This document shows, one piece after another, positions 27,584-36,919 of a stretch of 64,000 bases of DNA (positions within the stretch are counted from its first letter, which is position 1; each line of letters opens with the position of its first letter). The stretch is from Caulobacteraceae bacterium. Its GTDB lineage: Bacteria > Pseudomonadota > Alphaproteobacteria > Caulobacterales > Caulobacteraceae. Position numbers and translations under genes: made by a program. Under the pieces are notes generated by a model. That model worked only from the letters and a program-made list of their open reading frames with translations, was not told where the DNA came from and ran no database searches. Where the stretch lies: positions 298,133 through 362,132 of the forward strand of contig CANJLH010000002.1 of assembly GCA_947475415.1 (NCBI GenBank), in the 5' to 3' direction.

Positions 27584-28330
27584 TCAGCCCGCGAGGCGAT
27601 CAGCGTCCTCATCGGAGATCTCGTAGTTGCCATATACATTCTGAACGTCGTCGTCATTGTCCAGGGCGTCGAGGAGCTTCATCAGGGTGGCGACCGCATC
27701 GCCGGTCACTGGCGTCAGCGACTTGGGCCGCCAGGAGATCGCGGCGGACTTGGGCTCGCCGAGCGCCGCTTCCAGCGCCTGAGCCACCTCATTGAGGTTT
27801 TCGAAGGCGGTGAAGATGGTGTGGGTTTCCTCGTCGGATTCCACATCCTCGGCGCCGGCCTCGATGGCCGCCTCCATGACGGCATCTTCGCTTCCCGCCG
27901 CGCCGGCGTAGATGATCTGACCCACGCGGTCGAACATGAAGGCCACCGAGCCAGACTGACCGAGATTTCCGCCGTTCTTGGAAAAGATTGCGCGCACATT
28001 GGCGGCGGCGCGGTTGCGGTTATCGGTCAGCACCTCGACGATCAGGCCGACGCCGCCCGGTCCCACCCCCTCATAGCGGATTTCGTCATAGGTGTCGGCG
28101 TCGCCGCCTGCCGCCTTCTTGATCGCGCGGTCAATATTGTCCTTAGGCATGGATTCGCCCTTGGCGTTGGCCACCGCCAGGCGCAGGCGAGGATTCATCG
28201 CCGGGTCGGGCATCCCGTGCTTCGCAGCCACAGTGATTTCGCGCGACAGGCGTGAGAACAGTTTCGACCGGACCGCGTCTGCGCGGCCCTTGCGGTGCAT
28301 GATGTTCTTGAATTTGGAATGTCCGGCCAT
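27584..28330 (-). CDS. yebC: YebC/PmpR-family transcription/translation factor
   Basis: The 248-residue protein starts [20 protein letters not shown] and contains the conserved [22 protein letters not shown] and [15 protein letters not shown] segments of the YebC (TACO1) family. Members act as DNA-binding regulators or help ribosomes at polyproline stretches. Its usual neighbours, ruvCAB, lie about 3 kb away, separated by the oxidation genes. Confidence 0.95.
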   Translation of the reverse strand: MAGHSKFKNIMHRKGRADAVRSKLFSRLSREITVAAKHGMPDPAMNPRLRLAVANAKGESMPKDNIDRAIKKAAGGDADTYDEIRYEGVGPGGVGLIVEVLTDNRNRAAANVRAIFSKNGGNLGQSGSVAFMFDRVGQIIYAGAAGSEDAVMEAAIEAGAEDVESDEETHTIFTAFENLNEVAQALEAALGEPKSAAISWRPKSLTPVTGDAVATLMKLLDALDNDDDVQNVYGNYEISDEDADRLAG

Positions 28331-28412
28331 TGTGTTCCATTTTATTGGCGGGCGGTGATCTGCGGCCGGCTTCTAGCGCCGCGGCCCCGGGAAGGCCAGC
28401 CGCGCGGGTTCC

Positions 28413-29375
28413 CTATGGAATCAACAGCACCCGGCCCACGGCGGCGCGGCTCTCGATATAGGCATGGGCGGCGGCGGCCTCAGAGAGCGGGAAAGTGCGG
28501 TCGACAACCACTTTCAGCTCGCCCCGAGCCACCTCAGCCAGAAGTCGGGCGATGTTGTCATGGGCGCGCTGGGTCCCGAGTTCAGCGCCCAGGAACACCC
28601 CCGAAATCGTACGGTTGCCGGCGATGAGCGATCCGACCTCCAGTTTGATCGTTTCGCGTCCGGCGGAGCCCACCCAAGAAAGCCGCCCGCGATAGGCCAG
28701 CGCCTTCACGGAGGCCTGCAAGGTGGGACCGCCCACCGGATCGACAATTACGTCACAGCCCTTCTTGTCTGTGATGCGCTTGATGGCCTCATTAAGATCT
28801 TCGCGGACAGAGTTGATACCGTGATCCATGCCGAGGGCCTCGAGCCGATCGAGCCGGTCGTCGGACGATGCGGTGGCGATCACCGTGGCGCCGGCCCGCT
28901 TGGCCAACTGAATGGCGGCCACGCCGACGCCCGATGCGCCCGCCTGAACCAGGGCGGTCTCGCCAGCCTTCAGGCGCCCGAACTCGAACAGGCAGTCATC
29001 GGCGGTGCCGAAGGTCACCGGCACCACCGCAGCCTCCCGCACGCTCAGACCCTCGGGAATAACCCAGGCGGTCCGCGCCGGCACAGCGCGCAGTTCGGCG
29101 TGACTGCCCCAGTTTCCCGTTGTGGCGACCTTTTGGCCGACCCTCAGGTCCGTCACCTCGGCACCCACCTCAATGATTTCACCGGCGGCCTGATAGCCGA
29201 CCACGTGGGGCTTGCCGGGCATGTAACCGCTGTACCGGTTCAAGGTGTCGCCACCTTCTATGGCGACCGCCTCAACGCGGATAATGATCCCCTTGCGATG
29301 GCATTCGGGATCGGGAACATCCTCGTACTTTAGGACCTCGGGACCGCCGTTCTCGTAGTAGACCGCCGCCTTCAT
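28413..29375 (-). CDS. Zinc-free quinone oxidoreductase (MDR family)
   Basis: This 320-residue medium-chain dehydrogenase/reductase starts MKAAVYYENGGPEVLKYEDV. It has the NADPH-binding GASGVGVAAIQLAKRAG and the VDPVGGPTLQ segment. The structural and catalytic zinc cysteines of alcohol dehydrogenases are missing, as in quinone oxidoreductases (QOR, zeta-crystallin type). It reduces quinones or enones with NADPH in the cytoplasm. The ATG at 29375 has AAGGAAA before it. Confidence 0.87.
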   Translation of the reverse strand: MKAAVYYENGGPEVLKYEDVPDPECHRKGIIIRVEAVAIEGGDTLNRYSGYMPGKPHVVGYQAAGEIIEVGAEVTDLRVGQKVATTGNWGSHAELRAVPARTAWVIPEGLSVREAAVVPVTFGTADDCLFEFGRLKAGETALVQAGASGVGVAAIQLAKRAGATVIATASSDDRLDRLEALGMDHGINSVREDLNEAIKRITDKKGCDVIVDPVGGPTLQASVKALAYRGRLSWVGSAGRETIKLEVGSLIAGNRTISGVFLGAELGTQRAHDNIARLLAEVARGELKVVVDRTFPLSEAAAAHAYIESRAAVGRVLLIP

Positions 29376-29513
29376 TTTCCTTGCTCCATCGCCAAGCCCT
29401 GCGCATGTCACGCTAGGCCCCAGGCAATCAAGCGTCACATTCTCAACCGGCGCGAGTTTTGCTCAACCGAAGGGAAAAGGTTAACCCAAACTGAGATCGT
29501 CCCAAGACGAACC

Positions 29514-31223
29514 ATGGAACACGCCGAAAACGCCGATTTCTCCCTGGTGATCGAAACCCTGTACCAGGTGGCGGCGGATCCCGCCGGCTGGGACCAGCTG
29601 ATCGACGTCCTGGAAGCCGACGGACTCATGGCGTCGCCGCCATTCGCTGTGGCCGGGGCGGTGGATCGCGCGCGCGAAATCGCCTTGATGGCCCGTGCTC
29701 CAGGAGACGGCATAGGTCCGCAACCCGCTGAACGGAGCGACATCGGGTGGGTTCTGCTGAGCGGCGCCCGGCGCGTGCTAGCCCTAAATTCCGCAGCGAC
29801 GGTGGCGCTGGCCGACGGGTTAGGCCACGCGGTCGCCGGCAAACCGATCGACTTTTGCGACCCGGCTAACGATGAGGCTCTCTGCGCCGCGATCGCCAGG
29901 ACGAGATCAATGGCTGGAGGGCGGACTATCCTGCGCCTCGACCGAGGTCCGGAGGAGGGACCTTGCTTCGCCTATCTGGCGCCTGCCGACGCGCTTGCGC
30001 ACGCGGCTGATTTTGGTGTTCGCGCCTGCGAGATCCAGGATGGCGCACTGGCTCTGGTTTTTCCGCCATCGGAAGCGACCTCCAGACTCTGGAACTCAGT
30101 CCGAGATTCTTTCGGGCTGACCGGCGCCGAAGTCCGACTGGCGCGCAAGCTCCGGGACGGCCGTTCGCTGAAGGACGCCGCCACAGAACTGGGCGTCTCT
30201 GTGAACACTGTGCGAAACCAATTGGCCGCAGTGTTTGACAAGATGGGACTGCAACGCCAGAGCGATCTGGTCCGCGCGCTCACCGAGCTTTCGGCGATCG
30301 CCCAGACCGTCGAGGCGCAGCCGTCGAGGTCGATGGCGCGCAAAGTCATTGCGGAAGCGCCGCCGATCAGACGACTGCGGCTGTCTGGCGGGCGAATGCT
30401 CGCCTATCGCGATTACGGCGATCCTGGGGGCCACGCTGTCCTTGGCTTCCATGAAGGCATGGGCTCGAGCCTGCCGCCGCCGCAAGCCGATCACCGCGCC
30501 CGCGCCCTTGGCCTGCGGATGATCATCGCCGACCGGCCGGGGTTTGGGCAGTCTGACCCGATGGCGGACTATGGATTTGATGGGGTCGCCGCCGATATGG
30601 TCGAGCTCCTGAACCATCTTCAGGTGGAGCGGGTGCGGTTGTTGGGCTTGCTTTCGGGGGCTCCTTCAGCACTGTTGACCGCCCAGCGGCTGGGATCCAG
30701 GGCGGAGTTCGTACTGCTGTGTTCCGCGCGTCCGCCGCGACCGGCGCGGCTCCGCGGTGAAAACCCGCTGGCGCAGATGCGCGCCCGGTTTGAGGCCCAT
30801 CCTTGGGTGTTGGCGAGTTTCTATGCGATCCTGCGGGTCAGATTGTCGACGGATCTGTGCCAACGGCTCATGCGGCGCGGGACAGCCGGTTCGGCCGGAG
30901 ACCGGGCGTTTGCAGAGGCGAATCCGCAGTGGCTGGCGTTCATGGAAGCCTACGTTACCGAGTGCCTGGCCATCTCATCCCGTGGTCCCGTAGATGAGAT
31001 CAAGGCGTTCCGGCGGTCGGGAAACCACACCACGGTCGGTCTTACCGCGCCCGTGGCGGTCTGGCACGGCGAGGAGGACACCCTTGCGGCGTTGCCAGAC
31101 CTTCTGGAATACCTTGGCGACGCCGCCAGGGAGGTCAGGGTGTTTCCGGGCGCCGGCCTCCTGATGCCGATGCGCAACTGGGATGAAGTCATGGCGCGAA
31201 TGGCGGCCGATCCGCCGCGCTGA
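29514..31223 (+). CDS. LuxR-type regulator fused to a degenerate alpha/beta-hydrolase domain
   Basis: The 569-residue protein has an N-terminal sensor-like region (1-190), a LuxR HTH at about 200-260 (LTGAEVRLARKLRDGRSLKD, SVNTVRNQLAAVFDKMGL) and a C-terminal alpha/beta-hydrolase fold at 285-569 (AYRDYGDPGG, IIADRPGFGQSDP, late acid Asp522 in HGEED). The nucleophile elbow reads GLLSG with Leu380 where Ser is expected, and the catalytic His position is Leu549 (FPGAGLLMP). The hydrolase part is therefore probably not an enzyme but may bind a ligand. The target genes are unknown. It is monocistronic and convergent with the aminotransferase gene. Confidence 0.85.
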   Translation: MEHAENADFSLVIETLYQVAADPAGWDQLIDVLEADGLMASPPFAVAGAVDRAREIALMARAPGDGIGPQPAERSDIGWVLLSGARRVLALNSAATVALADGLGHAVAGKPIDFCDPANDEALCAAIARTRSMAGGRTILRLDRGPEEGPCFAYLAPADALAHAADFGVRACEIQDGALALVFPPSEATSRLWNSVRDSFGLTGAEVRLARKLRDGRSLKDAATELGVSVNTVRNQLAAVFDKMGLQRQSDLVRALTELSAIAQTVEAQPSRSMARKVIAEAPPIRRLRLSGGRMLAYRDYGDPGGHAVLGFHEGMGSSLPPPQADHRARALGLRMIIADRPGFGQSDPMADYGFDGVAADMVELLNHLQVERVRLLGLLSGAPSALLTAQRLGSRAEFVLLCSARPPRPARLRGENPLAQMRARFEAHPWVLASFYAILRVRLSTDLCQRLMRRGTAGSAGDRAFAEANPQWLAFMEAYVTECLAISSRGPVDEIKAFRRSGNHTTVGLTAPVAVWHGEEDTLAALPDLLEYLGDAAREVRVFPGAGLLMPMRNWDEVMARMAADPPR

Positions 31224-31226
31224 GGC

Positions 31227-32387
31227 TCATGACCTGATATTCGCCTTTATGGCGTCGGTGATCGCGTCCTGAATCTGAGGCGTGAGATAAGGGTGCATGG
31301 GCAGACTCAACACCACTGCGGCCTTGGCCTCTGTAACCGGCAGACCGCCCGGGCTTCTGGGAAAATCGCGATAAGGCGGTTGGAGGTGCAGAGGCGCGGG
31401 ATAGTACGCGGCGGTGGGAATTCCTTCGGCGCGCAAGGCATTCGCCAAGGCGTCACGATCGGAGGTCTCGATCGTGTACTGCGCCCAGACGCTGAGGCCG
31501 CCGTCGATGACCGCGGGAACGCCGACCAGACCGCCCAGATGCTCGCCATAGCGATCGGCGACCCGATTCCGGGCGATGATCTCGTCGGCGAAAATGGTGA
31601 GTTTTTGCAAGAGGATCGCGGCTTGGATGGTATCCATCCGCGCGTTCATGCCGACACGCATATTCAAGTACTTGGCTTCAAAGGCGAGGTCCTGGCCCGC
31701 AAGATCCGAGGCGACCGCCTGACCGTGCACCCGCAGCGAGACCAGCCGTTCGTTCAGAACGGCGTCCTTGGTCAGCACGGCGCCGCCGTCGCCGTAGCAA
31801 CCCAGCGGCTTGGCGGGGAAGAAGGATGTGGCGGTCGCATCGGCCCAGTGGATCGGATGACGGCCGTCCAGCGTGCAACCGAAACTTTGCGCAGAATCCG
31901 CGATGAGCTTCAGGCTATGCGCATGGGCGACACGCGTGATCGTCGGATAGTCCGCCGGCTGGCCGAACAGATCGACAGCGATAATAGCGCGTGGGCGCAA
32001 GCGCGCTTGTTGCTCGACAGCCCGGATGGCGGATTCCAGCGAACCGGGATCAATGTTGTAGGTGTCGGGGCGGATATCAACGAACACCGGCGTGGCGCCG
32101 GCGAGCGCGATGGCCTCCGCGGTGGCGGCGAAGGTGAACGCCGGGCAGAAGACGGCATCGCCCGGCCCGATATCCCATGCCATCAGCGGCAGGATTAGCG
32201 CCTCGGTGCCGCTGCCGCAGGAAAGCGCATGCGGCGCCTCCCCGAAGCTGGCCAAGGCGCTCTCGAACTCGGCGATTTCAGGCCCCATGACCCAGGCGCC
32301 GGATCTGACCACCTTTAGGATTGCATCCTCAAGCGCGGACCCAAGCCGGGCTCGCTGAGTCTGGAGATCGATGAAGGGAATCGACAT
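31227..32387 (-). CDS. WbpE-like sugar aminotransferase (DegT/DnrJ/EryC1/StrS)
   Basis: The 386-residue PLP enzyme closely follows WbpE/WlbC, which makes UDP-2-acetamido-3-amino-uronic acid for O-antigen. Conserved blocks include FIDLQTQRARL, the PLP-phosphate region CGSGTEAL, DSAQSFG, and the Schiff-base lysine Lys193 in TSFFPAKPLGCYGDGGA, then MDTIQAAILLQKL. The oxidase and dehydrogenase partners (WbpA/WbpB) are not in the window. The ATG at 32387 is used because the homology begins at MSIPFIDL. Confidence 0.85.
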   Translation of the reverse strand: MSIPFIDLQTQRARLGSALEDAILKVVRSGAWVMGPEIAEFESALASFGEAPHALSCGSGTEALILPLMAWDIGPGDAVFCPAFTFAATAEAIALAGATPVFVDIRPDTYNIDPGSLESAIRAVEQQARLRPRAIIAVDLFGQPADYPTITRVAHAHSLKLIADSAQSFGCTLDGRHPIHWADATATSFFPAKPLGCYGDGGAVLTKDAVLNERLVSLRVHGQAVASDLAGQDLAFEAKYLNMRVGMNARMDTIQAAILLQKLTIFADEIIARNRVADRYGEHLGGLVGVPAVIDGGLSVWAQYTIETSDRDALANALRAEGIPTAAYYPAPLHLQPPYRDFPRSPGGLPVTEAKAAVVLSLPMHPYLTPQIQDAITDAIKANIRS

Positions 32388-32484
32388 GGCGTGATACTGC
32401 GGGGGCGAAGCGCGCCCTTCATGGCATGACCCGCCGCAAAGAGGCAAAACACGGTTGGTATCGGATTCTTGCGCGGTCGAACGG

Positions 32485-33126
32485 TCAATGTTCGGCGCCA
32501 AGCTCCATGCGAATGAAGCGGTAGGTCTCGCGCTTTTCGCAGGCGCAACCGCGCATCTTGCCGTCCTGGGTCCACCAGATGAGAGTCGGGTAAGCGAGCC
32601 TGATTCCGTTGCGAGCGAGCAGGGGCTTCAAATCGACCATCAGCTTGCGGCCGGCCTCAATCACGGCGCTTCGCGCCGCATCACCATCCGCGGCGGATAT
32701 GCCGGGCGCCTGCCAGGCGTCCGGCGGAACAGCTTCCCAGTCCTCAAGCAGTTTCCAGCTGCGATTGACCCACAGTTCCGCCACTGTGGCCCGTTCCGAA
32801 GGCGAGGAATGCTGCGTTTCTTTCGTATCTGCGCGGGCGAACATAATGACCCGCGTGTCGACGCCAACGGCATGAAGCGCCGGGAATTCCTCTGTCTGGA
32901 ACCGGACGCAGTCCGGGCAGCTACGGAATCCAACCAAATATAGTCTCGGCCCAGTCAAACCTGGCGAGACCCAGCCCGCGCCCTCAAGCAGGCGGGTGAT
33001 TTCCGCCGAATCCTTATCGATATCGTGAGGCCGCCACCGGAGGTCCCACCACCACCACCCGAACAGCCCGCCGCCGGTCAGAAACAGGATAAGGCCACAG
33101 ACCACCCAGGCGCTTAATCGATTCAT
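32485..33126 (-). CDS. Membrane-anchored thioredoxin-fold protein
   Basis: The 213-residue protein has one N-terminal membrane helix (residues about 7-27) followed by a periplasmic domain with a CPDC redox motif (LVGFRSCPDCVRF). Two more cysteines lie near the C-terminus (MRGCACEKRE). It looks like a thiol-disulfide protein, but the class is unclear and it is not a standard DsbE or TlpA. The ATG at 33126 has GGGGAG at good spacing; an upstream GTG at 33150 is unlikely. Confidence 0.65.
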   Translation of the reverse strand: MNRLSAWVVCGLILFLTGGGLFGWWWWDLRWRPHDIDKDSAEITRLLEGAGWVSPGLTGPRLYLVGFRSCPDCVRFQTEEFPALHAVGVDTRVIMFARADTKETQHSSPSERATVAELWVNRSWKLLEDWEAVPPDAWQAPGISAADGDAARSAVIEAGRKLMVDLKPLLARNGIRLAYPTLIWWTQDGKMRGCACEKRETYRFIRMELGAEH

Positions 33127-33176
33127 GTCGACTCCCCAAAACAGACTCACTGTACATCCGGAGCGGGCTGCGGGCT

Positions 33177-34286
33177 TTAGCGGTCGATCAGCCAGGCGGC
33201 CGAACGCATCTCCTCCAGGCGCGAGGCCGTCCGCTCGAACTCGAACGCCCCGTCGCCCTGGCGATAAAGGTTGGCTGGTTCGGTCTGCGCCAATACGATC
33301 ACCCTGGCGCGGGCTTCGTAGAGGGCGTCGATCAAGGTTACGAATCGCCGCGCCGCCTCCCGTTGCCCCCCCGAAAGTTGAGGGACGTCTTCCAGGAACA
33401 CGGTGTGGAAATGGCCGGCCATGGCCAGGTAGTCATTAGGACCAAGGTTTACCCCGCACAGGCTGGCGAAAGTTGCGCGCAGCAGGCCGCCGGAAGCGTG
33501 GGGCAGGTGGACCTTTCGGCCGAGGACCTCAAGTGTTGCGCCGCTTTCCTCCTCGCCTGCCAACATCTCGCGCCATAGGCCGTCAAACCGGTGGGTGTTG
33601 TCCGGGTCCGAAGGTGAGAACCAGGTGCCTGCAGCCCGCAGACGGTCAAGGCGGTAGTCGTGGGGACCGGCGACCGCAGTCACCTCCAACCGATCCTTCA
33701 ACAACGCGATGAAAGGCAGGAAAAGCTGGCGGTTAAGGCCGTCCCGGTACAAATCCTCCGGCGGCCGGTTCGAAGTCGCCACCAGGGTGACGCCGCGGGC
33801 GAACAGCGCCTCGAACAGTCGACCCAAGATCATGGCGTCGGCGATGTCGGTGACCTGCAGTTCGTCAAAACAAAGCAGTCTGGCCTCGGAGGCGACCAGA
33901 TCGGCCACCGGCGGGATCGGGTCATCGCCACGGGCCTGCCCGAATTGCGCCTTGCGCGCCGCTGTATCGCCGCTTCGCCATATGGCGATCCGTCTGTGGG
34001 TTTCGCCCATGAAGACGTGGAAATGCGTTCGACGTTTCCTGGGCGTCGGCGCGCCATCAAAAAACAGATCCATCAGCAGCGATTTGCCGCGGCCGACAGG
34101 TCCCCATAGGTAAACACCGCGCGGTGTATCTGGCCTTCGGAACAAGGCCGTGAATCCGGCCGGTTGGCCGGCGAGTTCCGCTTCAAGTCGCGCAAGGGCC
34201 GCAATTCCGGGCGCCTGGGCGGGATCCAGCCGAATTTCGCCCGCGGCGACCCTGGCTTGGTAGGCGGTCTCAATGGCGCTCAACAT
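33177..34286 (-). CDS. zapE: AFG1/ZapE family ATPase
   Basis: The 369-residue P-loop ATPase has Walker A (YLWGPVGRGKSLLMDLFF), Walker B (LLCFDELQVTD) and the AFG1 family motifs SNRPPEDLYRDGLNR and YEARARVIVLAQTEP. In E. coli ZapE associates with the division ring; mitochondrial AFG1 aids quality control. The ATG at 34286 is preferred; an upstream TTG at 34325 adds 13 residues. No SD is obvious for either. Confidence 0.9.
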   Translation of the reverse strand: MLSAIETAYQARVAAGEIRLDPAQAPGIAALARLEAELAGQPAGFTALFRRPDTPRGVYLWGPVGRGKSLLMDLFFDGAPTPRKRRTHFHVFMGETHRRIAIWRSGDTAARKAQFGQARGDDPIPPVADLVASEARLLCFDELQVTDIADAMILGRLFEALFARGVTLVATSNRPPEDLYRDGLNRQLFLPFIALLKDRLEVTAVAGPHDYRLDRLRAAGTWFSPSDPDNTHRFDGLWREMLAGEEESGATLEVLGRKVHLPHASGGLLRATFASLCGVNLGPNDYLAMAGHFHTVFLEDVPQLSGGQREAARRFVTLIDALYEARARVIVLAQTEPANLYRQGDGAFEFERTASRLEEMRSAAWLIDR

Positions 34287-34358
34287 CAAGAGCCCGCGAC
34301 TATAGGCTAAGGTCCGCACATTCAAGGCGATCGGGCGATTCTAAAGCGCCGCGGCGTC

Positions 34359-35516
34359 TCACCGACTGGGGACGGAAAGTCCGTCGCGGATGAAACACGC
34401 GCCGCCGGACCGTTTCAATTGCCCGCAGGCGGAGACCGCCGCTTCGCGATCCGCGAACTGGTGGAAAATCGCCCTGTAGACGGTCCGGCCGTTGACCTCA
34501 GCGCGAACCACCGCGCCGGTGACGGCGGCGGCCTGCGAGGACTGACTGCGGGCCTTGGCCAGCGCGCGCCGGGCGTCCGCCTCCGTCGAAACAGCGGCGA
34601 CCTGCAAGGCGACCTTGCTGTTTCCGCGCACCGGCCGCGGCGCTGCGGCGCGGGTCTGGGTTGGCGGCTTGGCCATCGCCATTTCACTAGGCGCCGGGCC
34701 GAAAGTCGCCGCCGGCGGTGGTTGCGGCGTGCGCGCATCCCCCTCTCCGGATTGGGGCGGCGGCGCTACGGCGACCTGCACCCGCGCGGGCGGCGCCGTC
34801 TCAGCGGGCTTTTGCGGCGGCTCAGGCGGCGCCATGGGAACTTGAGGCGGTGCGGCCTGGAACGTCGCGGCCGGCGGCGGTGCGGGCGCAACGGCGACCA
34901 CGGCCGGTTTCACAACGGCCGCCGGTGGGGCCACCACCACTTGAGTTCTCGGTGGTGGCGCAGCGGCGACCACAGTCGCCGGCGGGGCAGGTTGCTGGGC
35001 CACCGTCAGAGGCGCCAAGGGCCGCTGGAATCCCGAATCGCAGACGGCGTTCACCACCGTGTAGAGCTGGGTGCCGGCCGTCGGTGTCACCCAGTCGGCG
35101 CTGGGGCCGCCTGCGGGCTGTCCCACGCCCTTCAGGTCGCGGGCTGGGTAGTTGACGATTCCCAAGGCCCGGCTGCGCTTGGTCGCACAGTCCACGTCCA
35201 TATCCGCCGACCACGAGAGGTAGCCGCCAGCGGTCGCCGTTCGCGAGTTGACCACTTCGGCCCGAATCTGGACTCGTGAGCGCGCGCCGCCGCTGGTCGC
35301 AGGCGTAACGCTGCGCAGGGCGATAATACTGTTCGAACCGATCGAAATCACTGAGTTTGGCGACAGGTTCGTGCGGGCGCTCAGCCAGGCGCGCAGATTC
35401 GGTTCGTCCAGGGCCTTTGGAAATTCCGCGGGATCATATTGCGCCCATGCCGGCTGAGTGGCCGCCATCAGGGCGCCAAATGCGAAACTAGTCGCGTAGA
35501 TCGCCTTGAGTTTCAC
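34359..35516 (-). CDS. Periplasmic SPOR-domain protein with adhesin-E-like N-terminal domain
   Basis: The 385-residue protein has a signal peptide (KAIYATSFAFGALMAATQPAWA), a globular domain at about 30-150 resembling the surface-adhesin E-like family (YLSWSADMDVDCATKRSRALG), a long Pro/Ala/Val linker (about 155-300) and a C-terminal SPOR domain (about 305-380, VALQVAAVSTEADARRALAKA). SPOR domains bind denuded peptidoglycan at division sites. The start is GTG at 35516 with GGAG eight bases upstream. The protein probably localises to the septum; its binding partner is unknown. Confidence 0.75.
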   Translation of the reverse strand: MKLKAIYATSFAFGALMAATQPAWAQYDPAEFPKALDEPNLRAWLSARTNLSPNSVISIGSNSIIALRSVTPATSGGARSRVQIRAEVVNSRTATAGGYLSWSADMDVDCATKRSRALGIVNYPARDLKGVGQPAGGPSADWVTPTAGTQLYTVVNAVCDSGFQRPLAPLTVAQQPAPPATVVAAAPPPRTQVVVAPPAAVVKPAVVAVAPAPPPAATFQAAPPQVPMAPPEPPQKPAETAPPARVQVAVAPPPQSGEGDARTPQPPPAATFGPAPSEMAMAKPPTQTRAAAPRPVRGNSKVALQVAAVSTEADARRALAKARSQSSQAAAVTGAVVRAEVNGRTVYRAIFHQFADREAAVSACGQLKRSGGACFIRDGLSVPSR

Positions 35517-35682
35517 GCTCTCACTCCGGAAATGCTGCAGGCGGACGCCCATCGCGCCGCAGGTTCGCAAACGCACCCCATTGCGACGCTTCGATTCCAC
35601 AGATTGCAGCCCATGAAGTCAATGGATCGCTAACCACGATTGGTTGTTTAGCCTCTGACCTATATCGGATGCGAACGAAATC

Positions 35683-36915
35683 ATGTGCGTGCCTCCGCCA
35701 AGCGGCCGTGCAAACCTGCGGTCGATGGGCAATGCGGCGAAAATCCTTATCAGTGCGCGTGCCGTTCGGGCCTTTGGAGACGGATTCACTGTCTTATTGC
35801 TTCCCGCCTATCTGAACGCTCTCGGCTTCGGTCCAGCGAAGGTCGGCGTACTCACGGCGGCGACCCTTCTCGGCTCGGCGGTGATGACGCTTGGCGTGAG
35901 CCAGCTTGCGCATCGCCTTGACGTTCGCCGCACACTCCTCGCGGCCTGCGTCCTGATGCTCGCCACGGGCCTGGCCTTTTCCCAGCTGCGTCAGTTCTGG
36001 CCCTTGGCGCTGGTGGGATTTCTGGGCACGCTCAATCCTTCCGGCGGCGACGTGAGCCTGTTCCTGCCGTTGGAGCAGGCGATGCTGGCCCAGGTGTCGC
36101 CGATCGACCAGCGCACAGCCGTTTTCGGTCGCTATGGATTGGCGGCGGGCCTCGCAAGCGCCGCAGGCGCGCTTTCGACCGGCTTGATCGAACCCTTGCG
36201 GGCTACGATCGGCGCCTCGTTGCCGACCGTCATCCAAGGCGCATTCGTGATCTATGGTCTGATCGGCATCGCCGCTGCAGCGCTTTATGTGAACCTCCCC
36301 AAACCCGCGCCAGTCGATACGCCGCCTCAGCCGCTCGGACCGTCCCGGCGGCGCGTCTATGCGCTGGCGGCGTTGTTCAGCCTTGATTCCTTCGGCGGCG
36401 GCTTCTTTGCCCAGTCACTGATCGCCCTGTGGCTGTTCGCGCGATTCGACCTGTCGATCGGTGCGGCGGGGGCCTTTTTCTTCTGGACAGGCCTGCTCAC
36501 CGCCGTCTCGCAGTTGGCTTCGGCGCCGGTGGCGCGGCGCTTCGGCCTGATCAATACGATGGTGTTCACCCACATTCCGGCCAACCTTTGCGCGGCGGCC
36601 GCGGCCTTCGCCCCAAATCTGGGCGTTGTCCTGGCGTTGTTCACCGTGCGGAGCCTGTTGCAGTCGATGGATGTGCCGGCGCGAACGTCCTACGTCATGG
36701 CGGTGGTGACGCCGCCGGAGCGGCCCGCTGCGGTCGGATTGACCAATGTGCCCCGTAGCCTCGCCGCCGCCGCAAGTCCCGCCATGGCCGGGATGCTCTA
36801 TGCCGGATCGGCCTTCGCCTGGCCGCTGGTGATCGGCGGCGCCTTGAAAATTGTTTATGATCTTATGCTGCTGGCCATGTTCCGGAGGGTGAAGCCTCCG
36901 GAGGAACAAGGTTAG
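35683..36915 (+). CDS. MFS transporter
   Basis: The 410-residue protein has about twelve hydrophobic helices and typical MFS loops (RLDVRRTLL after helix 2; ARRFGLINT between helices 8 and 9). The substrate is unknown. The start is uncertain: the ATG at 35683 is used, but an in-frame ATG at 35725 begins closer to the first helix. A possible -10 (TATATC, 35661-35666) would leave only a very short leader for 35683. It is divergent from the SPOR gene. Confidence 0.75.
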   Translation: MCVPPPSGRANLRSMGNAAKILISARAVRAFGDGFTVLLLPAYLNALGFGPAKVGVLTAATLLGSAVMTLGVSQLAHRLDVRRTLLAACVLMLATGLAFSQLRQFWPLALVGFLGTLNPSGGDVSLFLPLEQAMLAQVSPIDQRTAVFGRYGLAAGLASAAGALSTGLIEPLRATIGASLPTVIQGAFVIYGLIGIAAAALYVNLPKPAPVDTPPQPLGPSRRRVYALAALFSLDSFGGGFFAQSLIALWLFARFDLSIGAAGAFFFWTGLLTAVSQLASAPVARRFGLINTMVFTHIPANLCAAAAAFAPNLGVVLALFTVRSLLQSMDVPARTSYVMAVVTPPERPAAVGLTNVPRSLAAAASPAMAGMLYAGSAFAWPLVIGGALKIVYDLMLLAMFRRVKPPEEQG

Positions 36916-36919
36916 GGCG

